Of a stretch of DNA of 64,000 nucleotides, positions 1 through 8,252 are shown piece after piece. The translations under genes and the position numbers were made by a program. This DNA is from Gammaproteobacteria bacterium. Lineage in GTDB: Bacteria; Pseudomonadota; Gammaproteobacteria; SZUA-229. Under the pieces are notes generated by a model. It was not told the origin of the DNA, ran no database searches, and saw only the letters and a list, made by a program, of their open reading frames with translations. The DNA lies in contig WFMW01000023.1 of the NCBI GenBank assembly GCA_015488885.1, positions 1 to 64,000 on the forward strand, read 5' to 3'. How positions within the stretch are numbered: position 1 is the first letter of the stretch; each line of letters starts with the position of its first letter.

Positions 1-2
1 TA

Positions 3-785
3 TCACCCGATAATTTTCGGGCCGCCTCAATGCTGGCAGTTATCAAGATGAAACAGGGTAATAAAACACAGGCTTTTGAAATCGTACATCAGCAGTTAAC
101 CACAAAAAACAGGTCTGCGGCCATGGTATTAAAAGGCGACCTGTATATGATGGAAAAAAACTATGTAAAAGCAGTACAAGCCTATCAAGCAGCCAGTAAA
201 AACAGCGCGGCTGCCTCGACAACAGTAAAATATTATTATGCGGCCAGACGTGCCGAAAAATCAGACGCGGAAAATATTTTATTATCCTGGCTAAAAAAGC
301 ACCCTGATGATCATGCTCTGCGTTTCCTGCTTGCTGTTGAATACGATAAAAATAGTAACATCCGTAAAGCAATACCTGAATATGAGATACTTGCCAGGCA
401 ACAACCCGGTAATGCGAATGTACTTAATAATCTGGCTCATGATTATTCTCTACAGAAAGACAAACGCGCACTATCAACAGCTGAAAAAGCCTATAAGATG
501 AACCGGCATAATGCAGCAATACAGGATACTCTGGGCTGGATATTGTTGAATGAAAACAACACCAAACGTGCTCTGAAACTGTTACAGGATGCAGCCTCCA
601 GTCTGCCTGATAATAAAGAGGTTAGCTATCATTATGCGGTAGCACTGGCAAAATCAGGCGACCAGTTGGCAGCTATCAATATCCTGAAAAAACTGGATAC
701 AACAAAAGCAGATGACTCGCTTAGCAGAAAAGTCACCCAATATTTAAAGATACTGCAATCATTTAAAGATACTGCAATCCGGTGA
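3..785 (+). CDS. TPR-repeat protein, C-terminal fragment (PEP-CTERM/XrtA-type PrsT-like)
   Basis: The reading frame is open to the left edge, so the N-terminus lies outside the window; the first ATG at 30 is probably internal. About 260 residues are visible and consist of tandem tetratricopeptide repeats of about 34 residues, with typical signatures such as NVLNNLAHDYSLQKD and AAIQDTLGWILLNEN. TPR arrays are protein-protein interaction scaffolds. The repeat style (long array, 'DTLGWILL' near the end) resembles the large TPR lipoprotein of PEP-CTERM/exosortase exopolysaccharide systems, but no exosortase gene is in view, so that is inference. The last codons are altered by a 19-bp tandem duplication (742-779): the tail reads LQSFKDTAIR instead of LQSGDSK. 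Confidence 0.6.
   Translation, partial: SPDNFRAASMLAVIKMKQGNKTQAFEIVHQQLTTKNRSAAMVLKGDLYMMEKNYVKAVQAYQAASKNSAAASTTVKYYYAARRAEKSDAENILLSWLKKHPDDHALRFLLAVEYDKNSNIRKAIPEYEILARQQPGNANVLNNLAHDYSLQKDKRALSTAEKAYKMNRHNAAIQDTLGWILLNENNTKRALKLLQDAASSLPDNKEVSYHYAVALAKSGDQLAAINILKKLDTTKADDSLSRKVTQYLKILQSFKDTAIR
742..779 (+). repeat. 19-bp tandem duplication inside the 3' end of the TPR gene
   Basis: The 19-mer ATTTAAAGATACTGCAATC occurs twice in direct, perfect tandem (742-760 and 761-779). Because 19 is not a multiple of three, the second copy is read in another frame and gives a new C-terminus and stop. Confidence 0.9.
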
Positions 786-973
786 TAGCAAATAATTAAT
801 ATGGTCATTTTTTGACCGCATGTATCCATACTGTTTATTAACTCAGTACCATAAAATGGTAAAGTTGCACTATTGCGCCTGGACAAAGCGGCCTTAACCG
901 CTGTATCAGATGATGATGTTACACCACCTTGTTTGAGTGAGATTTAATCATACAAACGATAAAAAAATCCTTA

Positions 974-1465
974 TTACTTAAAATCAAAAGCCACCGGTGC
1001 CAGTTTTTCCCGGCTTTTATCAAATGCTGCCCAGTGTTGTGCATAGGTCTTATGGCTTAATGGATGCGCCAGATCTGGTGCAATTTCAGCCAGCGGCCAC
1101 AGGACAAAAGCATTTTTCAGGATTTCGCCTCGTGGTAGAACCAGGTGATCTTCCTCGATAACCCGATCATCATAAAGCAGCAGATCAAGGTCAAGCCGCC
1201 GCGAGGAAAATCTGGGCCCGCTTCGATCACGACCATGGTCATCTTCAATTTGACGCAGCAGATGGTTCACTGCATGGACATCCAGCGATGTACTGGCACC
1301 AATAACCATATTGAAAAAAGCATCGCCCTCAAAACCCACCGCTTCACTTTCATAGACCGATGACAGCTGCAACGGCCCAAACGCATGACGCATCGCCACC
1401 ACCCCGGCGCGGGTATATTTCTCACGCTCTATATTGCTGCCCAGACCAATATATATGTTTGCCAT
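974..1465 (-). CDS. folK: 2-amino-4-hydroxy-6-hydroxymethyldihydropteridine pyrophosphokinase (HPPK)
   Basis: Transfers pyrophosphate from ATP to 6-hydroxymethyl-7,8-dihydropterin in folate synthesis; cytosolic. The protein (163 aa) starts MANIYIGLGSNIE, the usual HPPK opening, and contains the signature RRLDLDLLLYDD and the pterin-site region VLPRGEILKNAFVLWPL. The ATG at 1465 is chosen because a GGGGG-rich Shine-Dalgarno lies just upstream and homologues start here; an in-frame start at 1483 would overlap folB. It lies 8 bp after folB on the same strand, so the two successive folate enzymes are probably co-transcribed. Length is normal for the family. Confidence 0.95.
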   Translation of the reverse strand: MANIYIGLGSNIEREKYTRAGVVAMRHAFGPLQLSSVYESEAVGFEGDAFFNMVIGASTSLDVHAVNHLLRQIEDDHGRDRSGPRFSSRRLDLDLLLYDDRVIEEDHLVLPRGEILKNAFVLWPLAEIAPDLAHPLSHKTYAQHWAAFDKSREKLAPVAFDFK

Positions 1466-1473
1466 ATTGCCCC

Positions 1474-1833
1474 CTACCGACAACCCCGCTCAATGATAAC
1501 ACCAACCGAACGTGAACCGGTGACCGCCCCCAGTTTGCTGAGTTTGAGCCGCAGCCAGGGAACCTTGAATTCATTTATAATTATTTCTGCCAGTCGTTCA
1601 GCCAGCGTTTCCACCAGTTGAAACTGACTTTCTTCAGTAAATGCAATCAAGCGCTTGGCAACCGCCTTATAGTTCAGCGCATCATCGATATTTTCACTGG
1701 CAGCGGGCAGACTATTATCAGCGGCCATCTCAATATCCAGCGCTACTGTCTGCTTGACCTCACGTTCCCACTCATAGATGCCAATAATGGTATTAATACG
1801 CAAATCTTCAATAAAAACTATGTCTTTCATCAT
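1474..1833 (-). CDS. folB: Dihydroneopterin aldolase
   Basis: Catalyses retro-aldol cleavage (and epimerisation) of 7,8-dihydroneopterin to the HPPK substrate and glycolaldehyde in folate synthesis. The 119-aa protein has the family core: DIVFIEDLRINTIIGIYEWER at the start, FQLVETLAERLAEIIINEF in the middle, and KLGAVTGSRSVGVIIER at the end. It is the upstream partner of folK. The plsY gene often found divergent to folB is absent; a degenerate repeat element lies upstream instead. Confidence 0.95.
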   Translation of the reverse strand: MMKDIVFIEDLRINTIIGIYEWEREVKQTVALDIEMAADNSLPAASENIDDALNYKAVAKRLIAFTEESQFQLVETLAERLAEIIINEFKVPWLRLKLSKLGAVTGSRSVGVIIERGCR

Positions 1834-1877
1834 TTAATATCATTTTAGACGGCATTATATTTGAAACCCCCGTATCT

Positions 1878-1941
1878 TTAACCCGAACATTTCATAGAAA
1901 GGCTATAAATTACTTTAACACCATGAATATATTAATAGAGA
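1878..1941 (+). mobile_element. Single-ended relic of the TTAA/CCCGAATATT inverted-repeat element (copy C)
   Basis: TTAACCCGAACATTTCATAG at 1878 matches the left terminal repeat of the complete copy at 5235-5388. The similarity continues through a GCTATAAAT block and a CTTTAACA..ATGAATATATTAATA block. No right-hand end is found before the tRNA, so this is a decayed or partial copy in the folB upstream region. Confidence 0.65.
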
Positions 1942-1992
1942 CCTTTGCAGGTAAGATATAGCCTGATGTTGATCATATAGTGATCCAGAAAA

Positions 1993-2028
1993 CAAAAAGG
2001 GCTGGGCTTTCTGACAAAACCAGCCCTA
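1993..2028 (-). terminator. Rho-independent terminator after tRNA-Lys
   Basis: Read on the minus strand, an 8-bp stem (AGGGCTGG / CCAGCCCT, + positions 1998-2005 and 2020-2027) with a 14-nt loop is followed by TTTTTG. It lies about 16 nt beyond the tRNA 3' end. Confidence 0.8.
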
Positions 2029-2043
2029 AGTGCATGATATAGA

Positions 2044-2119
2044 TGGTGGGCCGTGAGCGACTTGAACGCTCGACCATCGGATTAAAAGTCCGGTGCTCTA
2101 CCAACTGAGCTAACGGCCC
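2044..2119 (-). tRNA. tRNA-Lys (anticodon UUU)
   Basis: The minus strand folds as a cloverleaf: acceptor GGGCCG pairs with CGGCCC; D-arm AGCTCAGTTGGTAGAGC; anticodon loop CTTTTAA with anticodon TTT; T-arm with GTTCAAGTC. The 3' CCA is encoded. It stands alone between queC and a terminator, downstream of the tol-que run. Confidence 0.96.
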
Positions 2120-2250
2120 GTATTTTTTTATCAGCTGAAGCGAGCAACCAGCACAGTTGACCGCCTCACAGGAAGGCGCAAATATTACATGGAGTTGAGA
2201 CGAAAAACAATAAAAACCATACAAAAAAATCAGCAGACAGTTTTTTATTT

Positions 2251-2934
2251 CTAAAAATATCGAGTTGGATCTTTAACCCCCGCATCCACAAACCCTTTTT
2301 CACGGAATTGACAGGAATCACACTGCCCACAGGCTTCGCCCCGCGCATTCGCCTGATAGCAGGAAACCGTCTGGGCATAATCAACCCCCAGCTTTAAGCC
2401 TGTCTGGATAATCTGCGCTTTGGTTTTTTCAATAAGCGGTGCATGAATGGTTAGCCGATGACCTTCCACCCCTGCCCGGGTTGCGAGATTGGCCATGGCT
2501 TCAAATGCCTGGATATATTCAGGCCGACAATCAGGGTAACCCGAATAATCCACCGCATTCACCCCGATAAACAGGTCGTTTGCACCGCGTACCTCGGCCA
2601 CGGCAAGTGCATGTGCCAGAAATAAAGTATTGCGTGCTGGAACATAGGTAACAGGAATACCTGCAGAACGGGTTTGTGGCACTTCGATGCTCTTATCGGT
2701 TAGCGCAGAACCAGCCAACACACCATCATCAATAGTGACAATCTGATGACTTGCCCCATAATCGTGAGCAATAGACTGCGCCGCCTTTAACTCTGACAGA
2801 CTACGTTGTGCATAGTTAAAACTAAGCGCATGACAGACATAATGCTGCGAAGCAATAGCCAGCACCGTGGTTGAATCCAGGCCACCGGAAAGCAATACCA
2901 CCGCTTTTTTTTGTGATGTTGTATCAGCTGGCAT
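2251..2934 (-). CDS. queC: 7-cyano-7-deazaguanine (preQ0) synthase
   Basis: ATP-dependent conversion of 7-carboxy-7-deazaguanine to preQ0, a step of queuosine tRNA-modification synthesis. The N-terminal PP-loop [19 protein letters not shown] binds ATP. The C-terminal zinc site [17 protein letters not shown] carries the four cysteines expected of QueC. The 227-aa length is typical. It follows queE by 32 bp on the same strand, so the two consecutive enzymes of the pathway are grouped at the end of the tol-pal run, as in many gammaproteobacteria. No preQ1 riboswitch was recognised upstream. Confidence 0.96.
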   Translation of the reverse strand: MPADTTSQKKAVVLLSGGLDSTTVLAIASQHYVCHALSFNYAQRSLSELKAAQSIAHDYGASHQIVTIDDGVLAGSALTDKSIEVPQTRSAGIPVTYVPARNTLFLAHALAVAEVRGANDLFIGVNAVDYSGYPDCRPEYIQAFEAMANLATRAGVEGHRLTIHAPLIEKTKAQIIQTGLKLGVDYAQTVSCYQANARGEACGQCDSCQFREKGFVDAGVKDPTRYF

Positions 2935-2966
2935 AATATGTCTAGTATAAATCCATGTTACAAAAA

Positions 2967-3644
2967 TTAAACACCTGCTACATCACCCCATAAAAATTTA
3001 TGCAGTTGAATCTGAAAACGTACCGGTAACTGATCACGTAAAATCCAGCCTGCCAGTGTTTTTGCTTCCAGTTGAATACCACCCAGCGGATCGCTACTAT
3101 GACAGGCAGAGAATAAAACCTCACAACGTTTATCCAGCTGTGCTGTCTGTAATAATGACTTGCTCCATTCATAATCGGCTTCATTACAGATTACAAATTT
3201 AATCTGATCTGAGGAAGTGATACAGGCCAGATTGGAATCCAGATTTCTATCCTGCTCACCGGAAGCAGGCGTTTTAATATCCATCACTTTTATTACTCGC
3301 GGATCAACTGCTGCTATCGACAGTGCGCCACTGGTTTCCAGCGAAACCTTATAACCTTTATCACACAGGGCGGTTAACAGATGCATACAGGCTTTCTGTG
3401 CCAAGGGTTCACCGCCGGTTACGGTTACATAGGGCGTATGATAGGCAGAAATAGTATCCACAATTTGTTCAATACCTTGCCACTGTCCGCCGCTAAAGGC
3501 ATAAGCAGTATCACAGTAAACACAACGCAGGGGACAGCCCGTGAGGCGGATAAAGATAGTTGGCAACCCGGAATTCAGTGCTTCCCCCTGTAGTGAATAA
3601 AAAATCTCACTAATCTTTAAGCGTTGTTCTGTCGCCCTTACCAT
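2967..3644 (-). CDS. queE: 7-carboxy-7-deazaguanine synthase (radical SAM)
   Basis: Radical-SAM enzyme that contracts 6-carboxytetrahydropterin to 7-carboxy-7-deazaguanine. The cluster motif is [14 protein letters not shown] (C-x3-C-x2-C), followed by the SAM-binding VTVTGGEPL. The start [21 protein letters not shown] matches the family, where the first strand and SLQGEG-like segment precede the cluster. The length is 225 aa. It sits upstream of queC and 80 bp after cpoB; that gap holds degenerate short repeats. Confidence 0.95.
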   Translation of the reverse strand: MVRATEQRLKISEIFYSLQGEALNSGLPTIFIRLTGCPLRCVYCDTAYAFSGGQWQGIEQIVDTISAYHTPYVTVTGGEPLAQKACMHLLTALCDKGYKVSLETSGALSIAAVDPRVIKVMDIKTPASGEQDRNLDSNLACITSSDQIKFVICNEADYEWSKSLLQTAQLDKRCEVLFSACHSSDPLGGIQLEAKTLAGWILRDQLPVRFQIQLHKFLWGDVAGV

Positions 3645-3660
3645 AATACGTTGTAGATGA

Positions 3661-3722
3661 ACCTGCTGTAAATAAACGCGCCGTAAATTAACATGCTGTT
3701 AATCGACATGCGTAAATCGACA
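3661..3722. repeat. Degenerate ~16-bp tandem repeat between cpoB and queE
   Basis: Four imperfect units around CTGTAAATAAACG, CCGTAAATTAACATG, CTGTTAATCGACATG and CGTAAATCGACAG follow each other in the queE-cpoB gap. No coding capacity was seen. It may be slippage-derived. Confidence 0.5.
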
Positions 3723-3724
3723 GC

Positions 3725-4513
3725 TTAATGACCTTCTCTCTGAATACGCTGCAAACGCTCTTTGGCTTTTTTTGCTACCGTGGTATTCGGGTACAGCGTA
3801 ATAACATGTTGTAATGCTTCCCGTGCCGCAGACCAGTTCTTTAACTCATAATAGATATAGGCAATCTTTAATCTGGCACCGGGAATTTTGCTACTGTCCG
3901 GGAACTGGGCAATTAATTGCTGAAAATTTGTTAGTGCTTTTTTATATTCACGTGATACATAATTTGCCTCACCCAACCAGTACTGTGCATTATCTGCATA
4001 TTTACTTTGTGGATGATCTTTAATGAATTTTTCAAATGCAGCTATTGATTGTTGATATTTACCTTCTTTCAATAATCCAAATGCAACGCTATAATCGGTT
4101 TTACCCTCGACATCATTCCCAGCCGTGGTGACAACAGGCACAGCAGCAGCACTGACAGGCGGTGGCACAGGTGCAACCGTTGCATTGTTACTACCACTTA
4201 ACTCAATATTATTAATTCGCCTGTCCATATCCTGATAAAGACTGCGTTGTCTTTGTTTTATCATTTCCAATGCATGATTCTGTTGTTCTATTTGCCCCCT
4301 CAGAGCATCTATCTCATCTCTGAGCGAGCGAATCGTCTCAGCCTGTTTATGTAGATTATCAGGACTCAATAGACGTTCCAGACGCAATAGACGCTGCTGT
4401 ACTGTTAAAGTTTCAGCTGCTGCCTGCACCTGTGATTCGACGAAAAAAAACAGTGCCAGAACAATCAGTACGGATCTGATCGATTTGTTTACCATGTGTT
4501 TACATTTAACCAT
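3725..4513 (-). CDS. cpoB: Cell division coordinator CpoB (YbgF), periplasmic TPR protein
   Basis: Periplasmic partner of TolA that links peptidoglycan synthesis to outer-membrane constriction. A signal peptide (RSVLIVLALFFFVESQVQA) precedes a coiled coil of about residues 40-95 rich in Leu/Arg/Gln (the trimerisation domain). A linker rich in Pro, Val and Ala follows, then C-terminal TPRs with the phrases DNAQYWLGEANYVSREYKKAL and PGARLKIAYIYYELKNW. It closes the tol-pal cluster downstream of pal. The start is uncertain: ATG 4513 lies in a 19-bp duplication, and ATG 4495 (MVNKSIRSVL) gives a more compact signal peptide; neither has a clear ribosome site. Confidence 0.9.
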   Translation of the reverse strand: MVKCKHMVNKSIRSVLIVLALFFFVESQVQAAAETLTVQQRLLRLERLLSPDNLHKQAETIRSLRDEIDALRGQIEQQNHALEMIKQRQRSLYQDMDRRINNIELSGSNNATVAPVPPPVSAAAVPVVTTAGNDVEGKTDYSVAFGLLKEGKYQQSIAAFEKFIKDHPQSKYADNAQYWLGEANYVSREYKKALTNFQQLIAQFPDSSKIPGARLKIAYIYYELKNWSAAREALQHVITLYPNTTVAKKAKERLQRIQREGH

Positions 4514-4542
4514 TTTTATATTCTTTAACCATTTTTACATTC
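4505..4542. repeat. 19-bp tandem duplication over the cpoB start region
   Basis: TTTAACCATTTTTATATTC (4505-4523) is repeated with one mismatch at 4524-4542. On the minus strand this duplicates an ATG GTT AAA segment; the upstream copy opens an eight-codon frame ending in TAA just after the first cpoB ATG. Confidence 0.85.
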
Positions 4543-4584
4543 AAACTGCTTCAGGTTTAACCATTGATACACTTTTAACAGTGA

Positions 4585-5157
4585 CTATTTATAGACTATA
4601 TCTACACGACGATTTAACTGCCAGGATTCTTCATCATGACCGAAGGCAATGGGTTTTTCTTCACCATAACTGATCACTTCTATCTGCTCTGGACTCACTC
4701 CTTCATAGAGTAATAACTGTTTAACCGCCTGGGCACGACGCTCACCCAGTGCAACGTTATATTCTCTGGTTCCACGCTCATCGGTATTGCCTTCCAGCCG
4801 TACTCTTGCCTGCGGATTCAGCGATAAATACTTACCATGATACTTAATCAGATCAAGATACTTCTCAGGCACTGCATCACTGTCATAGTCAAAGTAAATA
4901 CGGCGTTCAGATAACACGTTATCCGGGTCATTGATCGCGCCTTTTTCATAAGAAATATGTTTACCATCTGCCAGCATGGTAGTACCTGTCATATCACTGT
5001 TATCAACCGAGCCAGTCGTCGTTGCATTTTCCTCTGTGCCATTCTGTGCTGAACCATTCTGCGCAGTATTATCACCTGCTGTCGCATCAGGTTTTAATGG
5101 TTGCCCACAGGCGGTTACCATCATGGCGACAAAAGCCAGTAAAATAAATTTTTTCAT
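4585..5157 (-). CDS. pal: Peptidoglycan-associated lipoprotein Pal
   Basis: Outer-membrane lipoprotein that binds peptidoglycan and TolB and is recruited by TolA to septa. The signal peptide MKKFILLAFVAMMVTAC ends in a lipobox VTAC with the acylated Cys at 17. A Thr/Asn/Gly-rich linker follows. The C-terminal OmpA-like domain contains IYFDYDSDAVP and the peptidoglycan motif EGNTDERGTREYNVALGERRA with RRVDI. A GAGG ribosome site precedes the ATG. It is separated from tolB by an inserted 154-bp inverted-repeat element, unusual inside this operon. Confidence 0.97.
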   Translation of the reverse strand: MKKFILLAFVAMMVTACGQPLKPDATAGDNTAQNGSAQNGTEENATTTGSVDNSDMTGTTMLADGKHISYEKGAINDPDNVLSERRIYFDYDSDAVPEKYLDLIKYHGKYLSLNPQARVRLEGNTDERGTREYNVALGERRAQAVKQLLLYEGVSPEQIEVISYGEEKPIAFGHDEESWQLNRRVDIVYK

Positions 5158-5234
5158 TTCTACATCCTCTTTAAAAAAACACCAGTATAAAAAGACACAG
5201 GTACAATAACCAGCGACATAATCCTCTAAAAAGA

Positions 5235-5388
5235 ATTAACCCGAATATTTCATGGGAACGCTATAAATATGGCTTAACATAATGGATATACTAATAAATA
5301 TTGGTATCAGAAAAATACACTATGTACCTGTTGCTCGCTATGCAGTTTTTGGAAAAATCCTGCATTCCCATGAAATATTCGGGTTAAT
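5235..5388. mobile_element. Complete MITE-like element (copy A) with 24-bp perfect terminal inverted repeats
   Basis: Positions 5235-5258 and 5365-5388 are exact reverse complements over 24 bp. The core of the arm is TTAACCCGAATATTTCATGG. The 106-bp interior is A+T rich with no convincing gene. The TTAA at the tolB side forms the tolB stop codon (complement of 5384-5386). If TTAA is the target duplication, the insertion preserved the original gene end. Related copies are at 27391-27643 and 1878, with relics elsewhere. No transposase gene is present, so it would need one in trans. Confidence 0.85.
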
Positions 5389-6676
5389 CACGCACTGGTG
5401 CCCAGGCCGGATCTCTCACATCACCTTCACTAAATGCCAGACGTTGCCTGAATTTACCATCAACCGAAACAGCAGCCAGAACAGCATGTTTATTTTCCTG
5501 AGAAGCAAATAAAACCATACTGTTATTTGGGGCAAACTCAGGGGATTCATCCAGTGGCCCCTGCGTGAGAAGCTGGTAATTCCCGGTTTTTAATGTCATT
5601 AATGCAATTCTGTAGATATTACCTTTACCCTGCACATAAGCCAGCAATTTTCCATCCGGTGAAATGGATGCGCTGGCATTGTAATTGCCTGCAAACGTTA
5701 AACGGCGCGGTGACTGCTTACCCGTTAATGATTTTATATATAACTGTGGTTTTCCACTACGCCCCGAAGTGAATATAATCGACTTACCATCGGGTGTCCA
5801 TACTGCTTCAGTGTCAATCGCCCACTGGTGCGTAAACCGACGTAATAACTTATTGGCCAGCGTTAAGATATAAATTTCCGGATTACCATCTTTTGACAAT
5901 GTAATCGCCAGTTGTTTTCCATCCGGTGACCAGGCCGGCGCACCATTTAAGCCTGGATATGAAGATACCAGTGTGCGCACACCACTATGAATGTTCTGAA
6001 TATAAATCTCAGCATGGCCTTTCTCAAAAGACACATAGGCTAATTGTGAACCATCCGGTGACCAGGCAGGTGACATAATGGGCTGGTCAGAGGTTAATAA
6101 AGTCTGCGGGTTATAACCATCGGTATCAGCAACCTTTAACCGTGAAACCATGCCTGTTTTGGTATTATGCTGCACCGTGACATAAGCGATACGTGTATTA
6201 AAAGCCCCTGGTAGTCCGGTAATTTGGGTAAATATATAATCACTGATCTGATGAGCAATCGTGCGCAGGGTCTTTTTCGTTGCAAAAAAACTGTAGCCCA
6301 CAACCTGCTGGCCTTTTAATACATCAAACAGGCGGAACTTGACCTGATACCTGCCATCAGGCTGTAAATTTACACTACCGATAACCAGATGATCCATGCC
6401 TGCCACACGCCAGGTTTTAAAGTTTATATCCTTAGGTTGCTGCGGATGGGAAAGCAGGTCTTTTTCAGCCATCGGCGAAAACTTGCCACTTCTTGCCAGG
6501 TCGGAAACAACGATTGCCGAAACATCAGCATCGGGCAGTTTTTTTGTGTTCCATTGGAACGGCACCACGGCAATTGGCAATGCACCTTCCAAACCCTGAG
6601 TTATATCTATTTTTAATACTGCATGGGAGGTACTGGCAAAAAAGACCAGAATTAAACTTGCTAAAATCTGTTTCAT
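5384..6676 (-). CDS. tolB: Tol-Pal system translocation protein TolB
   Basis: Periplasmic beta-propeller protein that interacts with Pal and TolA to keep the outer membrane in step with division. Signal peptide MKQILASLILVFFASTSHA. The N-terminal domain runs to about residue 160; then WD40-like/PD40 blades repeat the motif SPDGSQLAYVS, SPDGKQLAITL, TPDGKSIIFTSGRSG and SPDGKLLAYVQG. The end DVRDPAWAPVRD matches the usual TolB terminus; the final TAA lies in an inserted repeat element. It is 15 bp after tolA. Length (430 aa) is normal. Confidence 0.97.
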   Translation of the reverse strand: MKQILASLILVFFASTSHAVLKIDITQGLEGALPIAVVPFQWNTKKLPDADVSAIVVSDLARSGKFSPMAEKDLLSHPQQPKDINFKTWRVAGMDHLVIGSVNLQPDGRYQVKFRLFDVLKGQQVVGYSFFATKKTLRTIAHQISDYIFTQITGLPGAFNTRIAYVTVQHNTKTGMVSRLKVADTDGYNPQTLLTSDQPIMSPAWSPDGSQLAYVSFEKGHAEIYIQNIHSGVRTLVSSYPGLNGAPAWSPDGKQLAITLSKDGNPEIYILTLANKLLRRFTHQWAIDTEAVWTPDGKSIIFTSGRSGKPQLYIKSLTGKQSPRRLTFAGNYNASASISPDGKLLAYVQGKGNIYRIALMTLKTGNYQLLTQGPLDESPEFAPNNSMVLFASQENKHAVLAAVSVDGKFRQRLAFSEGDVRDPAWAPVRD

Positions 6677-6691
6677 AAAGAATCTGTTTTT

Positions 6692-7657
6692 CTAAGGTGA
6701 CTCAGGTCTAAATGTAAAATAAATCTGCCGGTCAAAAACGTCAGGATTGGGTGGTAATGGCAGTGGTGAAGCCGCCTGCACTGCACGTTCCACCGAACGT
6801 TGAAAAGCGTTATCCGCCTGACATTTTTTCAATTGCACATTCACCACATCACCGGTATAAGTTTGTGTCACAACCACATCACAAAACTGCCCATTAGCGC
6901 TATCAGCTGGCCTTAGCCAGTTATTCTCAACCTTTTGTGCAATGAGCTTAACATATTGAGCTCGTAATGCGGATATCTTTGCAGCATGAGCGGCCTGTAA
7001 TCGTGCCTGCTCCTGACGTTGCTCTTCTTCCTTTAATGCCTGTTGCATTTCCTGTTTTGCTTCCTGCTGACGTTGTCTGGCCTCTGCAGCCAGACGTTTT
7101 GCACGCGCTTTGGCCGCCAGTTTTTTCTTTTTCTCTGCGGCTAAACGCGCTTTCTCGGCCGCCTTGCGTTTGCGTTCAAGTGCCTGTTTTTCTGCGGCGG
7201 CTTTTTTCTTCGCCTGCAATTTTTTCTGTGCCAGCAGTTTTTGCTGCTTTAATTTTTGCTGCTTTATTCTTTCCTGCTTTAATTTCTGCTGACGTTTTTT
7301 TTCAGCCAGCTGCCTGGCTTTTTGCTGATGTTTTTTATCCAGGACGGCCTGTTTTTTTCGTTCCAGCTCACGTTTTTTTCTTTCAGCTTCACGTTTGCGT
7401 TTTAATTTTTTTACTCGAATTTGTGCCTGTTTTATTGCCCGTTCCTGCTGTTTTTTCTTTGCTTTTTGCCGATCATACTGTTTTGCATCAACAGCAACGG
7501 CAGCAATGATTTTATTGGGTTTTTCAGCAACAGCCACAGGTGTATTATCGGTAAGATTAATACCCAGCAATACCACAAGGCCAAGGTGAAAAGCAATCAC
7601 CATGGCCAACACCCAGGGGTGATTTTTTATTTCCTGAAACAGGCTGGTTGAATTCAT
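6692..7657 (-). CDS. tolA: Cell envelope integrity protein TolA
   Basis: Inner-membrane protein that spans the periplasm and couples TolQR motor energy to TolB/Pal. ATG 7657 gives MNSTSLFQEIKNHPW and one membrane segment (VLAMVIAFHLGLVVLLGINL). A very long Lys/Ala/Glu/Gln/Arg helix (domain II, about residues 55-235) follows. The C-terminal domain III has paired Cys (FCDVVV and KKCQ) and ends PNPDVFDRQIYFTFRPE. An extended upstream reading (to 7756) lacks sense as TolA sequence and is not adopted. It lies between tolR and tolB on the minus strand. Confidence 0.95.
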   Translation of the reverse strand: MNSTSLFQEIKNHPWVLAMVIAFHLGLVVLLGINLTDNTPVAVAEKPNKIIAAVAVDAKQYDRQKAKKKQQERAIKQAQIRVKKLKRKREAERKKRELERKKQAVLDKKHQQKARQLAEKKRQQKLKQERIKQQKLKQQKLLAQKKLQAKKKAAAEKQALERKRKAAEKARLAAEKKKKLAAKARAKRLAAEARQRQQEAKQEMQQALKEEEQRQEQARLQAAHAAKISALRAQYVKLIAQKVENNWLRPADSANGQFCDVVVTQTYTGDVVNVQLKKCQADNAFQRSVERAVQAASPLPLPPNPDVFDRQIYFTFRPESP

Positions 7658-7771
7658 ATATACAACAATAAAAAACGCTGATAGTTCCCATATTTTGTGC
7701 GGAAGTTTATACAGGAATGCTCTGCATGCAGGCGCGCTCCATGTTCCCTGACACAAAACGTGGCAACAAGG

Positions 7772-8197
7772 TTACCCGTTATCATCCGTATCCGTCATCA
7801 AACCTACTTTAGCTACACCCGCCTGCTGTAATAACACCATTGCGTGAGTCACCGCACCATAATTCACATTGGTGTCACCACGTACCAGAACCGGGGTTTT
7901 GGGATGTAAGCGCATAATAATACCTACCCGTCTCAACACCTCATCCGCAGTCACCGGTTTTTTTACATCATCACCAATATTCAAATAATAACGACCAGCC
8001 TGACTCACACTAAGTATCACCGGCTCACGTTCATCCGGCGGTAACGGGTTAGCTGCCGCCTGTGGTAGTTTTATTTCTACACCCTGCTGCACGATAGGCG
8101 CAGTAATCATAAAAATAATCAGCAATACCAGCATTACATCAATATAAGGCACCACATTAATAGCAGCCATGGCTCGACGTTTATTTTTTCTGGCCAT
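7772..8197 (-). CDS. tolR: Tol-Pal system proton-channel protein TolR
   Basis: ExbD/TolR family; with TolQ it forms the proton-driven motor that energises TolA. ATG 8197 is chosen: MARKNKRRAMAAINVVPYIDVMLVLL, 141 aa, the family length. The single membrane helix carries the essential Asp in YIDVMLVLLIIFMI. The periplasmic domain ends with LVRGDTNVNYGAVTHAMVLL and AGVAKVGLMTD, typical of the family. Upstream codons to 8383 would overlap tolQ and are not TolR-like. Confidence 0.96.
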   Translation of the reverse strand: MARKNKRRAMAAINVVPYIDVMLVLLIIFMITAPIVQQGVEIKLPQAAANPLPPDEREPVILSVSQAGRYYLNIGDDVKKPVTADEVLRRVGIIMRLHPKTPVLVRGDTNVNYGAVTHAMVLLQQAGVAKVGLMTDTDDNG

Positions 8198-8252
8198 TAT
8201 TGTCTGTCCATTAGTATCTATCCAGTATTCTCTATCCAGCAGATGCTTGCGC

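Noticed and set aside
1973-2224. Minus-strand open frame across the tRNA-Lys gene
   Set aside because: It overlaps a clear tRNA and its terminator and has no protein-like composition.
3645-3724. preQ1 riboswitch before queE
   Set aside because: Only degenerate short repeats are seen; no H-type pseudoknot pattern was recognised.
6967-7509. Long open frame on the plus strand opposite tolA
   Set aside because: It is the complement of the Lys/Ala/Glu-rich TolA helix, which gives low-complexity Phe/Pro/Ala frames; no ribosome site or family signal.
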